Source: Oscillospiraceae bacterium (GTDB lineage: Bacteria > Bacillota > Clostridia > UMGS1810). Taken from it: 61,412 nt of DNA. Both the position numbers and the translations under genes were made by a program. This document shows, one piece after another, positions 42,785-51,675 of the stretch. The number at the start of each line of letters is the position of its first letter. The first letter of the stretch is position 1. A model generated the notes under the pieces. That model did not search any database and was not told the origin of the DNA. It was given only the letters and a program-made list of their open reading frames with translations. The stretch is from positions 1-61,412 of the forward strand of contig SVJU01000011.1 in assembly GCA_015068825.1 (NCBI GenBank). The letters are read 5' to 3'.

Positions 42785-43546
42785 ATGATAAAAATCAATG
42801 GAAAAACCATTCATTTAATTGGAAAAGATATAAGCTACATAATGTATATAAGTGAAAATAAGGATTTAATCAATTTTCATTTTGGCGAAAAATTAGAGGA
42901 TATAGATTATTCTTTAATAAAAGATGAATATGAAACAGTACACGGCTTTGCTTCAAATGTGCGCTCGTTAGACGTTTATCAGCAGGAATATCCTTGTTAT
43001 GGGCGTTCTGATTTAAGAGAGGGTGCAATTGGAATTGAAAATAAATTTGGCAATGCTATTTTGGAACTGTATGTAAAAAGTTATGAGGTTTTTAAAGGGG
43101 TTGCACCTTTGGTAGGAATGCCTTCATTATACTCAAATAATAACGGCGAAACATTAAAAATTGTACTTGAGGATAAAATCATAGGCGTGGAAGTGGAGCT
43201 TTATTATACTGTTTTTGATGAATATAACGTAATTGCCAGAAATGCAGTCATTGTTAATAAATCTAAAAGCAGTATTACCTTAAACAGTGCATATTCTTTA
43301 AGCATTGATTTGCCTCCTGATGACTATGAAATTATTCATTATTCAGGTACTTGGGCAAGAGAAAGATATTTGCAGAGAACACCGCTCAAATCTGGTCTTA
43401 TGGCCGATATAGAGAATTTAAGAGGTACAAGCGGTCATCAGATGAATCCTTTTGTAATTATTGCAAAAAAAGATACTGATGAGTTTAATGGCGATGCGTA
43501 TGGTTTTTCGTTAATATACAGTTCAAATCATGCAAGAATTACTTAA
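42785..43546 (+). pseudogene. N-terminal fragment of a GH36 alpha-galactosidase
   Basis: The 253 residues match the N-terminal beta-supersandwich domain of GH36 enzymes: FHFGEKLEDIDY, SDLREGAIGIEN, the SLDLPPDDYE-like region, HYSGTWARERYLQRTPL, SGHQMNPFVIIA and YGFSLIYSSNH. GH36 enzymes have about 700 residues, and the whole TIM barrel with its catalytic Asp residues is missing. The frame runs 17 bp into the following GH3 gene and stops. The intact start region (GGAGATCACCTATG) shows this was a real gene. It has been cut by a deletion that brought the GH3 start codon against it. Confidence 0.85.
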
Positions 43547-45770
43547 AAAAATGACACTTGAAGAAAAAGTTGCACAGCTTTCGCAAACCGTTGCAGGATA
43601 CCGCTGTTATGAAAGATGCGGTGATGAATTTGAGTTTTCGGATGAATTTAAAAAATTTATAAAAACTTATGGTGCAATGGGTGCTATAAGCAACATTCTT
43701 CGTTCGTGTGCATGGACTAAAAAAGACTGGGGAATTGGCATTGAGCCAAAACACAGGGCAAAGGTTGCAAATCAGCTTCAAAAATATGTTATTGATAACA
43801 CAAGACTTCAAATTCCTGTGCTTATTGAGGTTGAGGCAAATCACGGACTTCAGGCGCTTGGAAGTGAAATGTTCCCTACAAATATTGGTATGGGAAGTGC
43901 CTTTAATACCGATCTTTATAAAGAAATTATGAAATCTGTCGGAAAAGAAACATATCTTTCGGGCAATCATATGGATTTTGTAACAATGCTTGATATGGCG
44001 CGTGACCCAAGATGGGGAAGGGTTGAAGAATTCTTTTCGGAGGACCCGTATCTTGCATCGCAGTATGCAAAATATGGTGTTGAAGGATTAAAGAGTGAAA
44101 ATGTTCTTGCATGCTGTAAGCATTTTTGTGCAACAGGTGATTGCTTTGGAGGACTAAATACCGCAGAAGTAAATATCGGCAAAAGAGAACTTCACGATAT
44201 TTATCTTGGTGTTGCCAATAAAGCGGTTAAAGCAGGCGCAGATGTTGTTATGGTTGCATACAATACTGTTGATTCGGTTCCCTGTCATGCAAATTCATAT
44301 TTGCTTAAAGATGTTTTAAGAGATGAGCTTAAATTTGATGGAATCACACTCTCAGACGGCTGGGGCGTTGAAAGAATGATTAAGCAAATGGGCTTTGATA
44401 ATTTAAACGGAAGTATTCTTGCTCTTAAAGCCGGAATTGACCTTAGCCTTGCAGATAACGGAGTATATTTAAACTTAATTGAAGCAGTAAAAAATAACCT
44501 TGTAGATATAGAATACATAGATGAAGCAGTAACAAGAATTCTTACCAAAAAATATGAGCTTAAGCTTTTTGATAATCCGTACATTGAAGAAAATGGAGAG
44601 CTTGAAGCATATTTATCTTCAGGTGTGCAGAAAAAGCTTTCATATAAAGCGGCAAGTGAATCTATGGTGCTTACTAAAAATAATTCGGTTCTTCCTGTTT
44701 CAAATAAAACAAAGATTGCGTTAATTGGTGAGCACGCAAGTAATTTATATTATCTTTTGGGTAGCTATACTTCACTTAGAAAAAATGGTGAAGGAAAAAC
44801 TATTTGTGAGGCTTTTAAAGAAAAATTTGAAAATATTGAATATACAAAAGGCTGGAGTTTTGATAATAGTGAAGACGATTTTGAGAATGCCATAAATATT
44901 GCAAAAGATGCTGATGTAATTGTTGTAACACTTGGAGGAAATTCCGCTGCCGCTATTTACAAAACCGAATTTGATAAAAATACAGGTGCAATGGTTTCGG
45001 GTTCGGGATTTGTTGATTGCGGCGAAGGACTTGATACTGCAAGTATAACTTTGCCCGGAAATCAATTAAAACTACTTAAAAAATTAAAGGAACTTAATAA
45101 ACCGATAGTTTCTGTTTTAATACAGGGAAGACCATACATAATAACTGAGGTTGAAGAAATAAGTGATGCGGTTTTAATTGCGTGGTATCCCGGTCAGCAG
45201 GGTGCAGATGCACTATGCGATATTTTAACAGGAAAAGTAAATCCATCAGGAAAATTATCTGTTTCAATACCATATCAGGAGTGTTGTCTGCCTTGCTATT
45301 ATAACCGAATTGGTGAGGATTCGCCCGATAATCCTTTTGATGAATGTTGCACAAATACATATACAGATTATAAAAAGAGAGTTCTTCATCCTTTTGGATA
45401 TGGACTTTCATATTCAAAGTTTGAGTATGAAAATCTTAAGGTGAAAGAAATCGGAAAAAATGAATTTGAAGTTGAGTGCGAAATCAAAAACATTTCAGAT
45501 ATTGCAGGTTATGAGGTAGCACAGCTTTATATACGAGGATATAGAAATTCAATACGCCGAAGAGGAAAAGAACTTAGAGGCTTTGAAAAGATTTATCTTA
45601 ATGCAGGCGAAACAAAAAAAGTTACCTTTAACCTTGGATATGACGAGCTTAAAATTTATTCAATTAATCAAAAATATGAGGTGGAAGATGCTGATGTGGA
45701 AATAATGGTTGGTTCAAATCCCAAATTGCCATTAAGAGCATTTATACATACATGCTTTGAGGAAAAATAA
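43530..45770 (+). CDS. GH3 beta-glucosidase/beta-xylosidase
   Basis: This 746-residue protein has no signal peptide. The GH3 N-terminal barrel starts MQELLKKMTLEEKVAQL and includes ARDPRWGRVEEFFSEDP, CCKHFCATGD and nucleophile D276 in TLSDGWG. A C-terminal alpha/beta sandwich (AGYEVAQLYIRGYRNS region) and a fibronectin-III-like end follow. It should release glucose or xylose from imported oligosaccharides. The ATG lies inside the 3' end of the truncated GH36 frame and has no ribosome site of its own, so translation would depend on coupling to that fragment. Confidence 0.93.
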   Translation: MQELLKKMTLEEKVAQLSQTVAGYRCYERCGDEFEFSDEFKKFIKTYGAMGAISNILRSCAWTKKDWGIGIEPKHRAKVANQLQKYVIDNTRLQIPVLIEVEANHGLQALGSEMFPTNIGMGSAFNTDLYKEIMKSVGKETYLSGNHMDFVTMLDMARDPRWGRVEEFFSEDPYLASQYAKYGVEGLKSENVLACCKHFCATGDCFGGLNTAEVNIGKRELHDIYLGVANKAVKAGADVVMVAYNTVDSVPCHANSYLLKDVLRDELKFDGITLSDGWGVERMIKQMGFDNLNGSILALKAGIDLSLADNGVYLNLIEAVKNNLVDIEYIDEAVTRILTKKYELKLFDNPYIEENGELEAYLSSGVQKKLSYKAASESMVLTKNNSVLPVSNKTKIALIGEHASNLYYLLGSYTSLRKNGEGKTICEAFKEKFENIEYTKGWSFDNSEDDFENAINIAKDADVIVVTLGGNSAAAIYKTEFDKNTGAMVSGSGFVDCGEGLDTASITLPGNQLKLLKKLKELNKPIVSVLIQGRPYIITEVEEISDAVLIAWYPGQQGADALCDILTGKVNPSGKLSVSIPYQECCLPCYYNRIGEDSPDNPFDECCTNTYTDYKKRVLHPFGYGLSYSKFEYENLKVKEIGKNEFEVECEIKNISDIAGYEVAQLYIRGYRNSIRRRGKELRGFEKIYLNAGETKKVTFNLGYDELKIYSINQKYEVEDADVEIMVGSNPKLPLRAFIHTCFEEK

Positions 45771-45781
45771 TGAAAAATATA

Positions 45782-45819
45782 AACTCTCAAAAACCAATTG
45801 ATACTGGTTTTTGAGAGTT
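45782..45819. terminator. Bidirectional terminator
   Basis: AACTCTCAAAAACCA (45782-45796) pairs perfectly with TGGTTTTTGAGAGTT (45805-45819), followed by a long T-run. It lies between the convergent GH3 and AraC genes and can end both transcripts. Confidence 0.9.
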
Positions 45820-45901
45820 TTGTTTTTTTTGAAACTGCTTATAAGACTTTATAAACCGATATACAAGCAGGAAAAATTTAAATATCAAGATAAAAAATAA
45901 G

Positions 45902-46687
45902 TCAATATTTTTTTGGAGGACAACCGATTTTTTTTTGAAAAACCTTAGAAAAATAGTATTCATCATAAAAACCGCATTGATCAGCAATTTCTTTTAAACT
46001 GAAAATATTTGATTCCAACATGGTTTTTGCGTGTTCAATTCTTACCGTAGTTATGTATTCACTGGGAGTTGTGTTGTAATATTTTGAAAAAAGACGCTTA
46101 AAATGAGCTCGGCTGAATCCTGATAAATCTGCAAGTTCTGCTATGTTTATTTTATCATTGTAATGAACATCAATATGTTTTTTTGCTTTTTCCATATGTA
46201 GAAATGAAGGTTCTGTTATTTTAGAAGAATAATACTCTTTATATAGATTATATAATATTTCACTTAGCACAGATTTTAAAATGAATTTGTATGCAGTACC
46301 TCGTTTTTTGCCAATATCGTAACCTTTTGTAAATAAATCCAAGAATTTTTCATAATGAGATACTTTTGTAAGTCGTTTAAAATAAGGTATTTCATCTTCA
46401 AATATGTCGAAATAAACAACGTAGAATGCATAAGGAATTTCCGGCCCGTCAGAGTTGTATGCATTATATGCTTCGCCTTTTTTTAAAAGTAAAATATCAC
46501 CTTTTTCCAAACGGATAATTCTATCGTCAACATTATAAGAGATTGAGCCAAATTTCATAAAAACGATTGCGTGTTTTTCTTTGCTTTTTTCTTTGAAACA
46601 AAAGCTGGTATTACGCTCTCTATATTGAAAAGGTCTAACTTCTTTAAATGATACATCAACCTCTGAAAGGTTCAACCAGTTATTCAT
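45902..46687 (-). CDS. AraC-family transcriptional regulator
   Basis: This protein has about 261 residues: an N-terminal cupin-like domain (MKFGSISYNVDDRIIRLEKGD) and a C-terminal double helix-turn-helix (INIAELADLSGFSRAHFKRLF; LKEIADQCGFYDEYYFSKVF). The start is ATG 46687. The longer frame begins with a GTG inside the ribosome site GAGGTG. It is divergent from the 569-residue protein at 46891, its most likely target. Confidence 0.92.
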   Translation of the reverse strand: MNNWLNLSEVDVSFKEVRPFQYRERNTSFCFKEKSKEKHAIVFMKFGSISYNVDDRIIRLEKGDILLLKKGEAYNAYNSDGPEIPYAFYVVYFDIFEDEIPYFKRLTKVSHYEKFLDLFTKGYDIGKKRGTAYKFILKSVLSEILYNLYKEYYSSKITEPSFLHMEKAKKHIDVHYNDKINIAELADLSGFSRAHFKRLFSKYYNTTPSEYITTVRIEHAKTMLESNIFSLKEIADQCGFYDEYYFSKVFQKKIGCPPKKY

Positions 46688-46890
46688 AATATACACCTCG
46701 TGCTAATTATATATCATTTTAATTTTTATGTCAAATGAGCCATTTGTAAAATATTTGATTTAATAATACATTGTTTTGTTTTGCTATAATACATATAATT
46801 ATGTATATGGAACCCTGCATTGATACGTTGTTGGTTTCATTGCTGGTAAGAAAAGTGGTTTTGTGTTAAGTTTTACAGGAGGTTTTTACA

Positions 46891-48600
46891 ATGTTAAAAT
46901 GTACAATAAATTATATGGATGGATCAACAAAGGAATACATTCCTTCAGTTGAAAATTTTGATGGATATGTTAAGTATACCGTTTTAGATAATTTGGAGTA
47001 TGATAAAATTTCAAGCATAGACTTTAATTTGCATGAGTTTGAAATAAAAGAAGGGGATGCTGGTTATTATCTGCTTCCTGGTGGTGCAGCAAAGACAGTC
47101 CTGTTTGAAAATGCAATCGGGTATTTTAAAAAGCGTGAAAACATTGTGTGGGAAAATATAGATGCATTTATGCCCATACTTGGTGTTGTGCATGAAAAAG
47201 AAAGCTTCCTTGGTGTAATTACTGGAATGCCTGAACAATGTATGCAAAAAGTTATAATTAATGACGGAACTTATAAGTTTTTACTAAGAGTTGAAACATT
47301 TGGAAAATCCCCTTACGATATAATAAGCATGGTAAAGCTTGCATTGCCATCTGATGCAGATTATAGCAAAGTAGCAAGCGTTTACAGAAACTATCTTTTA
47401 AACAACGGATTTGTTGCACTTAAAGATAAGCTTACCCCTGAACTTAAGTATGCTGCCGAATCGCTTTATATCAGAGTAAGATTAGCATGGAAGCCTGCTC
47501 CAAGTCCGGTAGAAGACCAGACACCTGAAACTGAGCCTCCATTGTATGTTGCATGCACATTTGAAGATGTAGAAAAAATTATGCGCAGTTATAAAGAGGC
47601 AGGCGTTGAAAAGGCAGAATTCTGTCTTGTTGGATGGAATTCAAAGGGGCATGACGGAAGATGGCCGCAGGTGTTCCCTGTTGAAGAAGAACTTGGCGGC
47701 GAGGAAGGTCTTAGAAAGCTTATAGCTGAGGCACATCGTCTGGGATATAATATCACTTGTCATACAAACAGCAAAGGTGCATATACTATTGCTAATAACT
47801 TTAATGAGGATGATATTATCCGTAATGAAGACGGAAGTCTTAATAAAATTGAGCATAGGGCATGGTCGGGTGGAAGAACGTATTTTCTTTGTGCAAAACG
47901 TGCATACGAAATGGCTCTTGAAGTTTTACCTAAGGTTGCAGATTTGGGCTTTAGAGGCGTGCATTATATAGATAGTATTACTACTTTAAAGGCAAAACCT
48001 TGTTATTCTCCAAAGCATCCGCTTACCACAAAAGAGTCATACGAGTATTATGATAAGATACTTGCATTTGCAAAGAAACAGTTTGGCGGTATAAGCTCTG
48101 AAAGCGGTTATCAGTATGCGCTTAAAAATTGCGATATGATATTTTATTTGTCATATTTAAAGCCAATCAACAGTGATGTTGCGGTTATTGATGAGTACAT
48201 TCCATTCTGGCAGCTTGTTTTCCATGGTATAACTATGATAGGTGCTCCTAATTCTATGTATATGGATTCTTCGCATCCTACAAAAGATCATCCTGAGGCA
48301 TTAATGAAAACTCTTGAAAACGGCGGAAGACCGCTTTTATATTATTATAAAAAGTTCACAGGTGAACCTCCGTTTATTAATGAAATCAATATTGATACTG
48401 AGGAAGATTTAAAGAGGACAACTTCTTATGCAAAGGCATTATGGGATGCTTACAAGGAGCTTTCATATTTGCAGTATGAGTTTATGGAAAAACACGAAAA
48501 AATTGCTGATAACATTTACCGTGTTACATATTCTGATGGAAGTTATATTACTTTTGATTATAACAATAACACATATAAGCTTACAAAAAGCGATAAATAA
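46891..48600 (+). CDS. TIM-barrel, glycosidase-like protein of unknown function
   Basis: This 569-residue cytosolic protein has an N-terminal beta domain (about 1-185) and a barrel-like C-terminal part (about 190-540). Landmarks are KAEFCLVGWNSKGHDGRWPQ, LGYNITCHTNSKGAY, GVHYIDSITTLKAKPCYSP and GGISSESGYQYAL, which hold candidate catalytic Asp/Glu. The layout recalls large retaining glycosidases such as GH101/GH129 and DUF5696 proteins, but I cannot assign it. An AGGAGG site precedes the ATG. It stands alone between its AraC regulator and the glucuronate operon, ending in a hairpin. Its place suggests action on an uncommon xylan side-chain sugar; that is inference. Confidence 0.8.
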   Translation: MLKCTINYMDGSTKEYIPSVENFDGYVKYTVLDNLEYDKISSIDFNLHEFEIKEGDAGYYLLPGGAAKTVLFENAIGYFKKRENIVWENIDAFMPILGVVHEKESFLGVITGMPEQCMQKVIINDGTYKFLLRVETFGKSPYDIISMVKLALPSDADYSKVASVYRNYLLNNGFVALKDKLTPELKYAAESLYIRVRLAWKPAPSPVEDQTPETEPPLYVACTFEDVEKIMRSYKEAGVEKAEFCLVGWNSKGHDGRWPQVFPVEEELGGEEGLRKLIAEAHRLGYNITCHTNSKGAYTIANNFNEDDIIRNEDGSLNKIEHRAWSGGRTYFLCAKRAYEMALEVLPKVADLGFRGVHYIDSITTLKAKPCYSPKHPLTTKESYEYYDKILAFAKKQFGGISSESGYQYALKNCDMIFYLSYLKPINSDVAVIDEYIPFWQLVFHGITMIGAPNSMYMDSSHPTKDHPEALMKTLENGGRPLLYYYKKFTGEPPFINEINIDTEEDLKRTTSYAKALWDAYKELSYLQYEFMEKHEKIADNIYRVTYSDGSYITFDYNNNTYKLTKSDK

Positions 48601-48639
48601 TATCATTTTTTGAATAATTACTGTTTTAGCCATAAAAAT

Positions 48640-48672
48640 CACCCCAGAAGTCTTAACTTTTGGGGTGCATGT
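48640..48672. terminator. Bidirectional terminator between convergent genes
   Basis: CACCCCAGAAG pairs with CTTTTGGGGTG around a short loop, followed by CATGTTTTT. It lies just past the plus-strand TIM-barrel gene, and its right arm contains the end of the minus-strand AraC gene. Confidence 0.75.
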
Positions 48673-49402
48673 TTTTATATTTATTATATGTTTCGTAGAA
48701 AAACGACATATTGTTAAATCCTGTTATATATGCCGCTTCCAAAACAGTGTAGCCTTCAATTTCAATCATTCTTCTTGACTGTGCAATTCTTATTTTATTT
48801 CTGTATTCAACAGGAGACATTGTTGTATATTCTCTGAACAATTTTCTAAAATTTGATTCGCTCATATTACAAAGATCTGCATAATATGATATTTTGTGAT
48901 TTTCAAAATATTTCTGTTTGATTCTGTCAATAGCGGGGGTGATTTTTCTATATTTTAAAGGAACGATCTGACTTTCATCCCGCATTATGTATAATAGTCT
49001 ATATATATTTGAATATATAAGAAGGGTGTTTTGATTATTATTCGAATTAAATACAGAAAAAGTTTCAGGAGATTTTAGGATAAAGTGTTTAGAAAGGAAC
49101 TTAGGAAGAGTGTTCGACTCTATATCAAAAGTAAAAATTCTTATTGCTGTATTCTCCTTCAAATAAGTTGTATAATAAGGATAATTCTTTGGTATATACA
49201 AAAGATTATCTTTTTTTAGAATAATGCTTTCTTGAATTTTCGGAAAAGTGTATTCTATCTCACCGTCTTTAACATAAATAAAAGAAAACAGGTCTTTCCC
49301 TTTTTTGTATTCAAAAAAATAATTTGCACTTCTTACAACCTGAATATAACCAACATTAACTATACTGTATTCAAGTTTTCCATCAAATCTTATATCTTCC
49401 AT
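48653..49402 (-). CDS. AraC-family transcriptional regulator
   Basis: This protein has about 249 residues: an N-terminal cupin-like domain (GEIEYTFPKIQESIILKKDN) and a C-terminal double helix-turn-helix (YYADLCNMSESNFRKLFREYTTMSP; VLEAAYITGFNNMSFFYETYNKYK). I place the start at ATG 49402 (MEDIRFDGK), preceded by TGGAGAT. The longer frame to 49426 lacks a ribosome site. It is divergent from the glucuronate operon and is its probable regulator, replacing the GntR/LacI types seen in other bacteria. Confidence 0.9.
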   Translation of the reverse strand: MEDIRFDGKLEYSIVNVGYIQVVRSANYFFEYKKGKDLFSFIYVKDGEIEYTFPKIQESIILKKDNLLYIPKNYPYYTTYLKENTAIRIFTFDIESNTLPKFLSKHFILKSPETFSVFNSNNNQNTLLIYSNIYRLLYIMRDESQIVPLKYRKITPAIDRIKQKYFENHKISYYADLCNMSESNFRKLFREYTTMSPVEYRNKIRIAQSRRMIEIEGYTVLEAAYITGFNNMSFFYETYNKYKNMHPKS

Positions 49403-49447
49403 AATATCTCCATAATCGAATACCATACATATAAATCAAATGGCGTA

Positions 49448-49477
49448 TTGAAGTTTTATATAAATTTATTGTATACT
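49448..49477 (+). promoter_or_regulatory. Promoter of the glucuronate operon
   Basis: TTGAAG (49448-49453), an 18-nt spacer and TATACT (49472-49477) lie 34 bp before the uxaC start codon and between it and the divergent AraC gene. Confidence 0.6.
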
Positions 49478-49511
49478 AGAGTAAAGAATTTGTCAAGGAG
49501 TGGAAGAGAAA

Positions 49512-50834
49512 ATGGACAATAGATTTTTGATTTCCTGTGTTACTGCAGAAAAGTTATATGAAAAAATAAAAAATTTACCAATAATCGATTACCATAATCA
49601 TTTAAGCGTTGATGATATTAATAATGTGCCTTATAAAGATATTTATGCTTTGTGGGTAAAACCAGATCCATATAAACACAGAGCAATGAGAATGTGTGGC
49701 GTTGATGAAAAATATATTACCGGAGATGCAACAGATATCGAAAAATTTCAAAAATGGTGCGAAACAGTACCAAAATTAATCGGACATCCTCTTAGTCACT
49801 GGACTAAAATGGAACTTGAATTATTAGAAATAGATGATATGCCAAATTTGGAAAATGCAAAAGATATATATGAAAAATGCAATGATTATTTGGTAAAGCA
49901 TGAGTTTTCTTTAAAGTCTGTTATTGAAAAATATAATGTAGAAAAGCTTTGTCCTTGTGTTTCTATAATGGATGATTTATCGATGTTTAATAAAGACGGA
50001 GTGTGTGTTCCTTCTTTAAGGGGTGATGATATAGTAAATATTACCATTAATTTAACCGACATAAATAGTCTTGATGAATATGAAAAAATGATTATTACAA
50101 GGCTTGAACAATTAAAAAATAAAGGATGTAAATTTACTGATCATGCTTTAGATGACGGATTTAAGTATTACTTAGATGATGGAAAAAACAAAGAAAGATT
50201 TAAGCGTTTATTAGATAATAAAGCAAGTGTTGAAGATAAAGAAAGACTTTCGTCATATATACTTAAATTTCTTGCCAAAAAGTATTCTCAAATGGGCTTT
50301 GTAATGCAGATTCATATAGGTGCTCAAAGATACACAAGTACTAACTTAAGAGAGGTTGCAGGCGCTGCAGGTGGATTTGCAACCATAGGAAACAGTGTAG
50401 ATGTAATTTCATTAACAACTTTTCTGGATGATGTTGATAAAAGTACAGGACTTCCAAAAACTATACTTTTCACACTAAACCCAGCCGATAACGCGTTAAT
50501 TTCGACATTGTCAGGTTCATATTCAAAAAACGGTGTGAGCGGACTTGTAACTCAGGGACCTGCCTGGTGGTGGGATGACCATAAATTGGGAATTGAAAAA
50601 ATGCTTGAGAATAATTCGGTTTATGGTCTTTTGTGGAATTTTATAGGAATGACAACAGATTCAAGAAGTATTCTATCTTTTGTAAGACATGAATACTTTA
50701 GAAGAATACTTTGTAGTTATCTGGGCGATAGCTTTGAAAAAGGTGAATATATTTGCTCATTTGATGAGCTTTTAAAATTAGCTGAAAATATGTGTTATTA
50801 TAACGCAAAAAATATAGTAGGAGGAATAAAATGA
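49512..50834 (+). CDS. uxaC: Glucuronate isomerase
   Basis: This enzyme of about 440 residues converts D-glucuronate to D-fructuronate, the first step of intracellular uronate breakdown. Family landmarks are IIDYHNHLS (metal His pair), DIYALWVKPDPYKHRAMR, MQIHIGAQR, and the C-terminal GPAWWWDDHKLGIEKML and GMTTDSRSILSFVRHEYFRRILC. Length is normal. I use ATG 49512, 11 nt after AAGGAG; the longer GTG start at 49500 overlaps that site. Its stop overlaps the next start as ATGA, so the operon is translationally coupled. Confidence 0.96.
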   Translation: MDNRFLISCVTAEKLYEKIKNLPIIDYHNHLSVDDINNVPYKDIYALWVKPDPYKHRAMRMCGVDEKYITGDATDIEKFQKWCETVPKLIGHPLSHWTKMELELLEIDDMPNLENAKDIYEKCNDYLVKHEFSLKSVIEKYNVEKLCPCVSIMDDLSMFNKDGVCVPSLRGDDIVNITINLTDINSLDEYEKMIITRLEQLKNKGCKFTDHALDDGFKYYLDDGKNKERFKRLLDNKASVEDKERLSSYILKFLAKKYSQMGFVMQIHIGAQRYTSTNLREVAGAAGGFATIGNSVDVISLTTFLDDVDKSTGLPKTILFTLNPADNALISTLSGSYSKNGVSGLVTQGPAWWWDDHKLGIEKMLENNSVYGLLWNFIGMTTDSRSILSFVRHEYFRRILCSYLGDSFEKGEYICSFDELLKLAENMCYYNAKNIVGGIK

Positions 50835-51673
50835 AATTTAAAGACAAAGTTGTAGTGGTTACCGGTGCCGGCGGCACACTTTGCTCAGAGATTTCAATTG
50901 ATCTTGCAAGCAAAGGAGCAAAAGTTGCACTTGTTGGCAGAACAAAGGAAAAGCTTGATCTGGTTGCTGATAAAATCAAAACAAATGGCGGTATTGCCGA
51001 AGTTTTCGTTTGTGATGTTTCCAATGAAGAAAGTGTAAAAAAATTAGCAAACGATGTAAAACAAAAATTAGGTTTGTGTAATTATCTTATTAATGGTGCA
51101 GGCGGAAATAATCAAAAAGCCATGCCAACAATTACACAGTTTGATAAAAGAGAGATGTCAGGTAATCTTCCTGAAGGAACAAAAGGAATCTATAATATAG
51201 ACATGGATGCCTTTGAAAGTGTTTTAAACATAAACACAATGGGTACTGTTTATCCACTTTTAGAATTTACAAAGCAAATGATAGAAATCGGAGAAGGAAG
51301 TGTTATAAATTTTGCTTCTATGAACAGTTATTGTCCATTAACCCGTTGTTTTGCTTATGCAATGAGCAAAGCGGCTGTAACTAATTTAACCCAGTCTTTT
51401 GCGGCATATTTTGCTCCTGCAAATATAAGAATAAATGCAATAGCACCTGGATTTATGGTAAATGAAAGAAGTAAAAATTATCTTGGTACAGTTGAAGATG
51501 GTTTAACTTTAAGAGGACAATCGGTTATAAATCATACACCAATGGGCAGATTTGGTGAGGCAAAAGATTTACTTGGTTGCGTTGACTGGTTATTGGATTC
51601 TAAGGCTTCTTCTTTTGTTACAGGTATAACAGTTCCTGTTGATGGAGGCTTCTTAACTCTTGGAGGTGTATAA
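50831..51673 (+). CDS. uxuB: SDR-type D-mannonate oxidoreductase (fructuronate reductase)
   Basis: This 280-residue short-chain dehydrogenase has the cofactor motif VTGAGGTLCSEI, the NGAGG motif, a catalytic Ser in NFASMNSY and a Tyr-Lys pair in YAMSKAAV, and ends GITVPVDGGFLTLGG. The SDR form of UxuB (YjmF type) reduces fructuronate to mannonate in Firmicutes. Position directly after uxaC and before uxuA supports this function, whereas the enterobacterial UxuB belongs to another family. Confidence 0.88.
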   Translation: MKFKDKVVVVTGAGGTLCSEISIDLASKGAKVALVGRTKEKLDLVADKIKTNGGIAEVFVCDVSNEESVKKLANDVKQKLGLCNYLINGAGGNNQKAMPTITQFDKREMSGNLPEGTKGIYNIDMDAFESVLNINTMGTVYPLLEFTKQMIEIGEGSVINFASMNSYCPLTRCFAYAMSKAAVTNLTQSFAAYFAPANIRINAIAPGFMVNERSKNYLGTVEDGLTLRGQSVINHTPMGRFGEAKDLLGCVDWLLDSKASSFVTGITVPVDGGFLTLGGV

Positions 51674-51675
51674 AA

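Noticed and set aside
45787-45987. Minus-strand 66-residue frame rich in Phe and Lys
   Set aside because: It overlaps the terminator and the 3' end of the AraC gene and has no coding features.
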